DNA of 48,989 bases from CAYQTE01 sp964420285 (GTDB lineage: Bacteria > Planctomycetota > Phycisphaerae > Tepidisphaerales > Tepidisphaeraceae), in assembly GCA_964420285.1 (NCBI GenBank), contig CAYQTE010000035.1, positions 1-48,989 of the forward strand. Direction: 5' to 3'. Positions within the stretch are counted from its first letter, which is position 1, and each line of letters starts with the position of its first letter. The notes beneath the pieces were generated by a model. That model was not told where the DNA came from and searched no databases. It saw only the letters and a program-made list of their open reading frames with translations. A program made the translations under genes and the position numbers. This document shows positions 1-8,500 of the stretch, one piece after another.

Positions 1-45
1 CTCCGCTTCGTCGCTCTGGACATCAGCAAGGCGACGGAGGAGTAG
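1..45 (+). CDS. C-terminal end of an upstream gene (partial)
   Basis: Reading frame 1 is open from the window edge and stops at TAG 43-45, giving a 14-residue tail (LRFVALDISKATEE). The next gene starts 120 bases later with its own ribosome-binding site. SWIM proteins often follow an SNF2-family helicase, so this could be the end of one, but the tail is too short to identify. Confidence 0.35.
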   Translation, partial: LRFVALDISKATEE

Positions 46-164
46 GGATTCGCCACCCGCCTCCGTCTTATCGCCGTTCGCGAACGCTCTCCTTGCACTT
101 TCCCCGCCGCCGGCCGATATTGTGCGCGTTCAGAATTCCATGATTACCCGGCAGGGAGGCGTCC

Positions 165-1001
165 ATGTGGTGGCGATTCAAGCCTTATGTTCCTGTGGCC
201 CAGCGGCGGGCCAACGCGCTTCGTGAAGTAAAAAAGCTGGAGAAAAAGGGGCGGCCGGCCTCGCCCGTGGAAATCGACGGCCGCACGATCGCCTCGACAT
301 TCTGGGGCAAAGCCTGGTGCGACAACCTGGAATCCTACAGCGACTTCAGCAACCGCCTGCCGCGCGGACGAACCTATGTCCGCAACGGGTCGGTGGTCGA
401 TCTGCACGTCGAGCCGGGGAAAGTCACGTCCATGGTCAGCGGCTCCAGCCTCTATCGCATCACGATCAAGATCAAGCCGCTGGCGGCGGATCACTGGAAC
501 AACGTGAAATCGCGTTGCGGCGGACAAATCGGCTCACTGGTCGAATTGCTTCAGGGAAAACTGTCCAAAGGGGTCATGGAAATCGTCACCGGCCGCGACG
601 CCGGCCTCTTCCCCGCGCCCAGGGAAATTGAAATGTCCTGCTCCTGCCCCGATTACGCCGGCATGTGCAAGCACATCGCCGCCACGCTCTACGGCGTCGG
701 CAACCGCCTCGATCATCAGCCGGAACTCCTTTTCAAGCTCCGGCAGGTGGATCATCTGGAACTAATCGCCCAAGCCGCCAGCCCGATCGCCAAACCGAAG
801 ACAACGAAGAAACGCACGATCGCGGCCGACGAATTGGCCGACGTGTTCGGAATCGACTTGGAGGCGCCCGTCGCAACCGGCGCTGCCGAAGCAACCGCCA
901 AGCCGGCTAATCGCTCCAAACCGGCTCCAACCAAGAGCTCGACCGGTCGCACAAACCAAGCGAAAACGCGCCGCCGCAAGCCTGCGAAAGTTGAAACCTG
1001 A
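165..1001 (+). CDS. SWIM zinc-finger protein
   Basis: This 278-residue protein carries a SWIM zinc finger near residues 160-175, where the ligand pattern CxC...CxH is visible as SCSCPDYAGMCKH. The N-terminus (MWWRFKPYVPVAQRR) and the WGKAWC motif near residue 50 are typical of bacterial SWIM proteins encoded beside SNF2/Rad54-type helicases. In that family the finger is thought to help DNA or protein binding by the helicase. The last 70 or so residues are a low-complexity Lys/Ala/Thr-rich basic tail that could bind nucleic acid. ATG 165 is preceded by an AGGGAGG ribosome-binding site. The helicase partner, if any, lies left of the window. The domain call is firm and the role is inferred. Confidence 0.85.
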   Translation: MWWRFKPYVPVAQRRANALREVKKLEKKGRPASPVEIDGRTIASTFWGKAWCDNLESYSDFSNRLPRGRTYVRNGSVVDLHVEPGKVTSMVSGSSLYRITIKIKPLAADHWNNVKSRCGGQIGSLVELLQGKLSKGVMEIVTGRDAGLFPAPREIEMSCSCPDYAGMCKHIAATLYGVGNRLDHQPELLFKLRQVDHLELIAQAASPIAKPKTTKKRTIAADELADVFGIDLEAPVATGAAEATAKPANRSKPAPTKSSTGRTNQAKTRRRKPAKVET

Positions 1002-1003
1002 GG

Positions 1004-1228
1004 GTCCGCCTCATAGCCGCGATTGGGTGGATTTACGAAGAGCGCAAGCTCCTCATGGGTCACACCGGCGACATCACGCTTGAGCACTATGTCGAGAAAT
1101 ACGGAATCAATCCCCTGCGCCGACTCATGGATGAAGTCTGGCTGCGGGCGTTCACCGCGGCCTGGCCGAGGGGCTCGGAAAGGCGAGAGCCGGACGGGAC
1201 TCGTGCAGGAAGTCTGGCGCCGGCGTAG
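1004..1228 (+). pseudogene. C-terminal remnant of a tyrosine recombinase
   Basis: The frame that opens right after the SWIM gene reads RKLLMGHTGDITLEHYVEKY and ends at TAG 1226. LLMGHT...T..HYV matches the C-terminal box of tyrosine recombinases, with the conserved LGH histidine and the nucleophile tyrosine in HY. No start codon and no catalytic Arg-containing N-terminal half are present upstream, because the preceding 1 kb is the SWIM gene. It is therefore a remnant, roughly the last quarter of an integrase. It may mark the edge of a lost mobile element. An alternative is a chance match, but the motif spacing makes that unlikely. Confidence 0.6.
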
Positions 1229-1402
1229 GTCTTGACGTTTCGCGAGGCGCTATGCGGCGTGTAGACTTCTGGGCAAATCCAACCGGAGCCGCCCATGACC
1301 CAGCCAAGGATCTAACTCTTTACGCCCTTGTTTTCTAATTGCGTGTAATTAGCTTGTCCATGATTGGGGGGAAGCTCAGTTCTTAATCACGAGTTCCGGA
1401 AA

Positions 1403-2089
1403 ATGGTACCTATTCGAATTCAAGTGGCGTATTGGCTCTGGAGGCTTGGGGCACAAGCCGTGTTACCAGCACACTTTGTCAGCCGAATTCCCATCAAGGA
1501 TGAAGGCGAGCAGCTCATCCCCATCCCGGAAACCCCTCGGCTACGGCTGGACCATCGCCTGGGTATCCGGCATGTCGCACGGGAGTCCGTTGTGCGAGGG
1601 CTTGAAAAGGCAGCAGCCGCTCTGCCGGATGGCTACCAGTTGCATGTGGTGGAGGCCTACCGCGGTCACGCCCGACAAATCGCGTATTGGAATCAGACGC
1701 GTGCCAGATTCGCCGTGGAGCATCCACAGCTCGACGCGGAAGAAATAGACCGGCGAACACGACTGGTCATCGCCGACCCCACGCGGGGAAATACGTGCGG
1801 CCATCAGACAGGTGCTGCCGTGGACGTCACACTGACCGATGAGACCGGCATGGAATTGTGGATGGGGACTGCGGTGGGCGAATTTGGCCTGACAACGCCG
1901 ACGCAAAACGCGGCAGACCCCGAAGTCGCGCGTAGACGGCGGATTCTGTGCGCGTGCATGAGCCAGTCGGGGTTCGCAAATTATCCCGGTGAATGGTGGC
2001 ATTTTTCGATGGGGGACCAGCTTTGGGCCGCATATATGCGAAAGCCCACGGCTCGTTTCGGGCCCGTACAACTCCAGGAGGAATCGTGA
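1403..2089 (+). CDS. D-alanyl-D-alanine dipeptidase, VanX/M15D family
   Basis: This 228-residue protein matches zinc-dependent D-Ala-D-Ala dipeptidases (peptidase family M15D). The hallmark residues are visible: R87 in EAYRGH, zinc ligands H134 and D141 in CGHQTGAAVD, and the catalytic E197 with ligand H200 in GEWWHF. It would hydrolyse D-Ala-D-Ala released during peptidoglycan turnover. No VanA-type ligase or VanH dehydrogenase lies nearby, so a resistance role is not supported and a housekeeping or scavenging role is more likely. There is no obvious signal peptide, although residues 8-24 are fairly hydrophobic. I chose ATG 1403 because the longer frame would need a TTG start at 1364. The ribosome-binding site is weak. 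Confidence 0.85.
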   Translation: MVPIRIQVAYWLWRLGAQAVLPAHFVSRIPIKDEGEQLIPIPETPRLRLDHRLGIRHVARESVVRGLEKAAAALPDGYQLHVVEAYRGHARQIAYWNQTRARFAVEHPQLDAEEIDRRTRLVIADPTRGNTCGHQTGAAVDVTLTDETGMELWMGTAVGEFGLTTPTQNAADPEVARRRRILCACMSQSGFANYPGEWWHFSMGDQLWAAYMRKPTARFGPVQLQEES

Positions 2090-2257
2090 TGAGAAGGCAT
2101 GAGTTTGCCTTCGGCCATGCCGGTGTGCCCGCCCGACGGTGACTGGTCATCAATCAGGCAACTTGGTGCACATGGTGTCTTCCATTTCGCTGTCCAGATG
2201 TGCATCAATATATCCATCGAGGCGTCCCCGAGGGGGTGTTATCTTGCCGTGCTGATC

Positions 2258-3211
2258 ATGATTATCTCGGCCAGCTACAAGACGGACATCCCCACGTTCT
2301 ACGGCGACTGGTTCATGAACCGTCTCCGGGCCGGGTATTGCAAGATGGTCAACCCGTACAGCCACCATGTCCTACGGGTCTCGCTTGCTCCCGGCGACGC
2401 CGATGGATTTGTGTTCTGGACCAAGAACATCGGGCCCTTTCTGATGCATCTTCCCGCGATTCGCGGGCTTGGTTACCCGTTTGTCGTCCAGTACACGATT
2501 ACTGGCTATCCACGGACCCTGGAACGCGCCGTCGTCAATGCGACACGGAGTGTCGAACATATGCGTCGCATCGCTGAGGAATACGGACCGCGCGTGCCGG
2601 TGTGGCGGTATGACCCGATCGTGATTTCCTCCGAAACGCCAATGGACTTCCATCGGCGTAATTTCGAGTCGCTTTGCCGGCAGCTCGAGGGCGCCACCGA
2701 TGAAGTCGCGATCGCATTCATGAACGTCTACAGGAAGACGCTACGAAACCTGAACGCCGCCGGCCGCGAATTTGGACTCACGTGGGAAGACCCCTCTGGC
2801 GACGCAAAACGTCAGTTGGTCCTCGAGATGGTGCAAATGGCCGGTGCGCACGGCATGCGACTGGCCGTCTGCACGCAGAGAGACTACCTGGTCGCTGGCG
2901 CTCACGACGCGCGATGTATCGATGCCGAGCGACTGGGGGCAATCGCAGGGCATCCGATCCACGCCCAGGAGCGAGGCCACCGGACGGCATGCGGGTGTTT
3001 CGCCTCTCGCGACATCGGCGAGTACGACACCTGTCCGCATGGCTGTATCTACTGCTACGCGGTCCACAACAGCGACAACGCTCAGCGCCGATTCCGAGAC
3101 CACGATCCGGCCTCGGAGTTTCTCTTCAAGAGCGCCGGCATCAAGGATGTGCCGGACAATTCTCAAAGGTCACTGGTAACCCTGCCTCTGTTTGCCACGC
3201 AGACCAAATGA
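2258..3211 (+). CDS. DUF1848 family protein with Cys-rich C-terminus
   Basis: This 317-residue protein begins MIISASYKTDIPTFYG and contains the DUF1848 signature throughout: a motif FVFWTKN, a barrel-like core with RYDPI, and a C-terminal cluster CGCFASRDIGEYDTCPHGC followed by YCYA. The five cysteines could hold a metal centre or FeS cluster, and the family has been suggested to resemble radical SAM barrels. Its reaction is not known to me. It lies 168 bases after the VanX-like gene on the same strand. The start is uncertain between GTG 2249 and ATG 2258; the frame stays open to 2099, but conservation starts at MIIS. Confidence 0.8.
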   Translation: MIISASYKTDIPTFYGDWFMNRLRAGYCKMVNPYSHHVLRVSLAPGDADGFVFWTKNIGPFLMHLPAIRGLGYPFVVQYTITGYPRTLERAVVNATRSVEHMRRIAEEYGPRVPVWRYDPIVISSETPMDFHRRNFESLCRQLEGATDEVAIAFMNVYRKTLRNLNAAGREFGLTWEDPSGDAKRQLVLEMVQMAGAHGMRLAVCTQRDYLVAGAHDARCIDAERLGAIAGHPIHAQERGHRTACGCFASRDIGEYDTCPHGCIYCYAVHNSDNAQRRFRDHDPASEFLFKSAGIKDVPDNSQRSLVTLPLFATQTK

Positions 3212-3321
3212 ATCGCGCAACGGGCCGATGGTGCGCGGCTGTTGCTGGCGCCTGCCACAGCCGTTTCGAGGCAGGGTTGGCAAAGTTGAATAGTGCTTTG
3301 TTCCTGACAAGGAGGATTCAC

Positions 3322-3604
3322 ATGAGACGGGTTGAGGAGATCTTGCACGAGTCGATGGCCGAGGGGATGAATGCGCTGCTGGAAGGCTACCATGGCGTTG
3401 GAAAGACGCAAATGGTGCTGGAATCTGTCCGGCACCACCGCCGCCAAAAGCAAAGCGGTCGAAAGCTCTGCCGCCATCGGACATGGGCAGGAGTTTCTTC
3501 GATTCCGACGAATGAGCCGGCGCCGCGCATTATGCCCGCTTCATACCGATGGGCGACAAAGGGTAGGGGCGCTCAATTTCCGGAAAGGTATGATGAAATC
3601 ATAA
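3322..3604 (+). pseudogene. Broken AAA-type ATPase start
   Basis: An ideal ribosome-binding site (AAGGAGG, 3309-3315) precedes ATG 3322. The first 40 or so residues read like a MoxR/AAA ATPase, with a Walker A motif in EGYHGVGKTQMV. After about residue 40 the frame turns to low-similarity Arg-rich sequence and runs on through the tRNA-Phe gene to 3789. No Walker B motif is seen in any frame. This looks like the 5' end of an ATPase gene truncated or frameshifted soon after the P-loop. The end coordinate is approximate. A small true protein is possible but less likely. Confidence 0.5.
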
Positions 3605-3673
3605 GGAATCAGGTCAAATTCCAAGGGTGTGAGGCTCAATCGCAGACAATCGGTTGCAAACCGCCGCGCAATG

Positions 3674-3721
3674 AAAAACCCCTGAAACACCGGCTATTTT
3701 TGCGGTCTTTCAGGGGTTTTT
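3674..3721 (-). terminator. Rho-independent terminator of tRNA-Phe
   Basis: A perfect 14-base inverted repeat (AAAAACCCCTGAAA at 3674-3687 against 3708-3721) encloses a 20-base loop and lies immediately downstream of tRNA-Phe in the minus orientation. The arms end in A/T runs on both sides, so it could also stop plus-strand reading from the broken ATPase gene. Confidence 0.75.
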
Positions 3722-3727
3722 CTCGAA

Positions 3728-3800
3728 TGGGCAGAGCCGGAATTGAACCGGCGACACATGGATTTTCAGACCATTGCTCTACCAGCTGAGCTATCTGCCC
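3728..3800 (-). tRNA. tRNA-Phe (GAA)
   Basis: The minus strand folds into a complete cloverleaf. The acceptor stem is GGGCAGA/TCTGCCC, the D-arm is AGCTCAGCTGGTAGAGC, the anticodon loop is CTGAAAA (anticodon GAA), and the T-arm is CCGGTTCAATTCCGG. The discriminator base is A at 3728, and CCA is not encoded. Confidence 0.95.
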
Positions 3801-3902
3801 AATTGATCCAAACGGGGATTCTAGACGGGCTGAGAGCGAATTCAAGCCCGCGCGATACCCGCGCGATACCCGCATGGCGGGCGTGGCCCGGCAAGTCGCC
3901 GG

Positions 3903-5408
3903 CTATGGGGCTGTCGCCGGAAGAGCTGGCAGCGACGGGAACAGGCTCGCACCGGGCGTCAGCGTCGCCGGCGGCGCCACCGGCATGATGCTGATCGATT
4001 CGTTTCGCATGTCCTTGAGATGATGGGCGACCAGCACGATCGGATCGCCGGCGTGGGCCTTGCGGAACGTTGTGTACGCCTGGCGAAAGCCGTCCAGCGT
4101 CGTGACAGGGGCGCCGTTCATCTGTGTGATCAGATCACCAATCGCGAACCTGTTGGTGGGGGAACTGCTATCGCGGATGTTGGCAACAACGACACCGGTC
4201 GCATCGGCCGGACGCTTGCGAAGATAATTGTCCAGGAACGTCACGTCGCGGACGACCAGGCCGATGTCCTGGGCATAATACCGCTGTGCGGTATTGGGGC
4301 CTTTGGGGCTTTCCTCCAGCGTCAGCGTGACATCCTTCAGCGGCTGGCCGCGCTCCGGCAGGATCGTCAATGTGATCGGATCGCCGACTTTCATCTGCGT
4401 GATACGGCGCTGGAAGATCTGGGCGATCTCGGCGGGAAGGTCGCCGCGATCCAGCGGCTGGCCGTTGACGCGGACGATGATCTGTCCGGCCTTGAGGCCG
4501 GCCTTGTCAGCCGCCGAACCGGCTACCACGTCGGTGATCCGAACGACGCTCTGGTTTTCGAGATTGAAGAATGCGGCCTCGTCGGCGCCGATCCCGACAA
4601 ATTGCGCGATGCCGGTCCAGGGGATTCGCAGCGGCCGGTTGGGGTCCGGCGGATCGCTCAGGCTCATCGCGAATCCGCGCGTCGGCATGAACATCCGCGG
4701 CGGCAGATACAAGGCCGAACTCATGGCGGCCGCTTCGTTGTCGTTCAGCAGATAATGCTGATCGAATTGATTGTGGACGACGCCGATCGCCTGGCCATCG
4801 GCGTTGAAAACCGGCCAGCCCACGGCGCACAGGCCGTCGTTGGCCAGAACCTGCGGCAATTCGCCGCGCAGATTCGACGACACCATCGCGTGCATGAGAT
4901 ACGGCGCGTAACCGTCCTGCTGTGGGAGCAGTCCGACGCTCCAGATCGTGTCGCCAATTTTGGGCGGCGAATCCTGGAACTTGATGGCGGTCCAGCCGGC
5001 GGGATCCCTGGCTTTGACAAAGGCCATATTGGTTCGCTCGTCACGGCCCTGGAACACGGCGTCGACCACGACAGGATCGTGCGGGTAATTCGTGCGGATG
5101 ATCTTGAAGTCGATCATCTGGCTGTCGGGAAATCGCTCGTCGACCATCACCAGCGGGATCATGACCAATCCATCCGGCCGCACCACGATGCCCGGGCCGA
5201 TGAATGTCAGCTTGCCGAAATCCGAATTGAGCGTGAACCGCACCGCGACCAGCGACGGCGTGGCCCTGGCAACAATCGGATTGGAACTGGAGGTGTCAGG
5301 AACCCAGCCACCGGCCGGCCGGGTCGTCGCATCCGCCTGACCGGCCGCCATATTCGGCCGGGCAAGACCCACCGCCAACATTGCCGCCAACGCCAATACT
5401 CGCCACAT
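3903..5408 (-). CDS. Secreted HtrA-like PDZ protein, catalytically inactive
   Basis: This 501-residue protein has a signal peptide (about residues 1-23), a trypsin-like chymotrypsin fold (about 50-215) and two PDZ domains (about 270-350 and 395-470), the layout of HtrA/DegP proteases. The catalytic positions are all altered. The TNaHVV motif is replaced by MIPLVMV (His to L86), the tDlA motif by TNMA (Asp to N127), and GNSGGPL by CAVGWPV (Ser to V196). It should therefore bind peptides or act as a scaffold or chaperone in the periplasm rather than cleave. I chose ATG 5408, with GGAG five bases upstream, because it starts the signal peptide. It lies 123 bases after the glucan synthase gene on the same strand, so co-transcription is possible. 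Confidence 0.85.
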   Translation of the reverse strand: MWRVLALAAMLAVGLARPNMAAGQADATTRPAGGWVPDTSSSNPIVARATPSLVAVRFTLNSDFGKLTFIGPGIVVRPDGLVMIPLVMVDERFPDSQMIDFKIIRTNYPHDPVVVDAVFQGRDERTNMAFVKARDPAGWTAIKFQDSPPKIGDTIWSVGLLPQQDGYAPYLMHAMVSSNLRGELPQVLANDGLCAVGWPVFNADGQAIGVVHNQFDQHYLLNDNEAAAMSSALYLPPRMFMPTRGFAMSLSDPPDPNRPLRIPWTGIAQFVGIGADEAAFFNLENQSVVRITDVVAGSAADKAGLKAGQIIVRVNGQPLDRGDLPAEIAQIFQRRITQMKVGDPITLTILPERGQPLKDVTLTLEESPKGPNTAQRYYAQDIGLVVRDVTFLDNYLRKRPADATGVVVANIRDSSSPTNRFAIGDLITQMNGAPVTTLDGFRQAYTTFRKAHAGDPIVLVAHHLKDMRNESISIMPVAPPATLTPGASLFPSLPALPATAP

Positions 5409-5531
5409 GTCAGCTCCAAGCAGGAACGGCCGCCCCACCGCCCGGACAATCAGTGCTCCAACCCCGCATTGCTTTACACGCAGTCAATATTGAAATCAAT
5501 CGCGGAGCCGGCAAACCGACGCGAAAGACCC

Positions 5532-8500
5532 TTATTCGATCTCCACGTCGACACTGTGTTCTCTGCGATCATCAATGAGCCGCAGCACCCCCTGCGGTTG
5601 GTCCGATCCGTCTTGCGTCACGCGCTTGACGACGTTGCCGGCGCCGCGGCGGCGGTAGGTGATGTGATAGAGGGCTTCCCGATATCGGTAGTGGATCTTG
5701 AGGGTTTCCCAGCCGGCCGGCATGCATGGAGTGAATCGCAGTTTGTCGACTTCCAGGTGCAGGCCGAGCAGCGATTCGGTGATCAAACGATACATCCACC
5801 CGGCTGAGCCCGTGTACCATGTCCAGCCGCCTCGACCGGCGTGCTGCGGATTGGCATAGACGTCGGCGGCAACGACGTATGGCTCGACTTTATAAGTCTG
5901 GATCGCATCAGGCGTGTCGCCGTGGCGAATCGGGTTGATGAGCTGGAAAAGTTCCCAAGCCCTGGCGGAGTCGCCGGCGGCGGCGAAAGCCATGACCGTC
6001 CAGATCGCGGCGTGCGTGTACTGTCCGCCGTTCTCGCGCACGCCGGGAACATATCCCTTCACATAGCCGGGGTTCAGTTCGGATTTGTCGAACGGCGGAT
6101 CGAACAATTGAATGAGGCCCAAATTGCGTTTCACGAGCTGCCGATCAACGGCCGCCAGCGCCAGGCGTGAGCGCTGGGGGTTGGCCGCGTGGGAAAGCAT
6201 CGACCAGCTTTGCGGGATGGAATCGATACGGCATTCCAGATTGGTCGCCGAACCCAGAGGCATGCCATTGTCGAAATAGGCGCGGCGATACCAGTCGCCG
6301 TCCCAGCCGTGCGCCTCGATATTCTCACGGAGCTTGTGCGCCTCGGCCGCACACTGTGCCGCGAATTCCGGGTCGTTGTGTTGCCGGGCCAGATCGGCAA
6401 ACTGCGTGAGCACGTCGTGGAGGAAGAACGCCAGCCATACACTTTCCCCCTTGCCGTGTTCGCCGACCAGATTCATGCCGTCGTTCCAGTCGCCGGTTCC
6501 CATCAGCGGCAGGCCGTGCTCGCCGAACCTCAAGCCATGGCGGATTGCCCGCACGCAATGTTGGTAGAGAGTGGCGGATTCTTCCGATCGGTTCGGGAGA
6601 TCGTAATAGCTGTCCTCTTCCGGCTGCACCGGACGGCCCTCGAGAAAATTGACCTTCTCGTCGAGAACACCCATGTCGCCCAGCGCCGTCACATAATGGC
6701 AGGTCACATACGGCAGCCAGAGGAAATCATCCGAGATGCGGGTGCGCACGCCGCGGCCTTGCGTGGGATGCCACCAATGTTGCACGTCCCCTTCGCGAAA
6801 TTGCCGGCCGGCGCAGCGCAGCAGGTGGCCACGGAGAGTCGACGGATCCGCATGCACCAGCGACATGACATCCTGGAGCTGATCGCGGAAACCGAACGCG
6901 CCTCCCGATTGATAGAACCCGCTGCGGCCCCAGACGCGCGACGCCAGCACCTGATAGAGAAGCCAGCCGTTGGCGAGGAAATTGAGCGACGCATCGGGCG
7001 TTTCGACATGCACGACCCCGAGCGTTCGCGTCCAGAAGGACCAGACCGCTTCCAGCGCCGCTCGCGCCGGGCCGACACCCCGGAAACGATTCACGAGGTT
7101 GCGCGCGTCGGCCAGATCCCGGCCGGTGCCGAAGGTGAAAACTATTTCGCGTTCCTGCTGGTCCGGGAGATCGACGACGACCTGCATCGCAGCGCACGGA
7201 TCGAGTGCGGCTCCGAGTCGTCCCGACAGGCGTGCGCGCGACAGCGCCGCCGGTTCGCCGGGACCGCCGTTGCGGCCCAGGAACTCAGCGCGATCGCCGG
7301 TCACGGTGCGCTTGGTATCGCTGGCATCGAGGAATGCGACGCGCTCGGAGAATTCGCTGTTATAGGAATTGCGTGCCAGAAACGCGCCGGTTTTGGGATC
7401 GACCTCCGTGACAACATGCGGCGCATGCGTTGCGCGCCGATCGCCCAGCACCAGTTCAAAATATCCGGTGATCGACAGCCGCCGCGCCCGGCCCGAGGTG
7501 TTTCGCACCTTGAACGAGAAGAACTTCACCGGCGCGTCGGTGGCAACGTACATGAGCATTTCCGACGTGATACCGCCCTCGGTGTATTCGAAAACGCTGT
7601 AGCCGAAACCGTGCCGCGTCGTGTAGGGCATCGCCCCGCGCGCCGGCAGGGGCGAAGGCGACCAGAACCGCCCGCTTTCTTCGTCGCGTATATAAAACGC
7701 CTCGCCGCCGCCGTCGCCGACCGGATCGTTGGCCCACGGCGTCAACCGGTACGTCTGGGCATTTTCGCACCAGGTGTATGCCGAACCGCTCTCGCTGACC
7801 AGGCTGCCGAACCATGGGTTGGCCAGCACATTCACCCACGGCGCGGGAGTTCGCGTTTGAGCTGTCGTCGTGATCACATATTCCCGCCCATCCCGCGTGA
7901 AGCCGCCTATCCCGTTGAATTCCGCCAGATCGTGCGCCGGAACCTCCACCCCCACCGGGATTTCTCCCCGGCGGCTCCGAACGGGTCGGAACCTCGGCAC
8001 GGGAAGATCCACGCCCCGCCGGCGATCCATCTGCTCGGCCAGCGTTCCGGCCGTGTCGCTGATGATGACGCGCGACACCGTCAGCATCAGCACCTTGTCC
8101 TCCTCGGAAATCTGCTCGAGCCGGCGGATGAAGATTCCGCCGGGCTTGTCCAGCAGATTCGTCTCGGATCTCGATGTGATCACGGCTGCGATCTGATCCT
8201 GCAACAACTGCCGATAGCCGGACTGGTCTTCATTCCATATCACCAGGTCGACCGCCAGCCCGTGCAGCCGCCAATACGCATGCGCCTGCACGAGTTGGCG
8301 CACGAGATTGATATGCGACTGGTCGGTGAGTCGCAGCAGCACGATCGGGAGGTCGCCGGAAATGCCATAGCCCCACAACCCCGACTGCCCGCGCTGGTTG
8401 CGAGCGATGACGCTGCCGGGGGCGCGCAAATGGGAATTGGCGTACAGAATATGGCTTGCCAGCCGGCCGTACAATTGCGTGTCGGGCTCGGCGGCGTCGA

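Noticed and set aside
1364..1402. Upstream TTG start for the VanX-like gene
   Set aside because: There is no ribosome-binding site, and the extra residues are not family-like. ATG 1403 is preferred.
1403..2089. A vancomycin-resistance locus
   Set aside because: Only the VanX-like dipeptidase is present. No VanA/B ligase, VanH or VanRS pair is adjacent.
4020..5807. A plus-strand frame of 595 codons across the HtrA-like gene
   Set aside because: It is a shadow of the minus-strand gene and spans the gap between two real genes without any family similarity.
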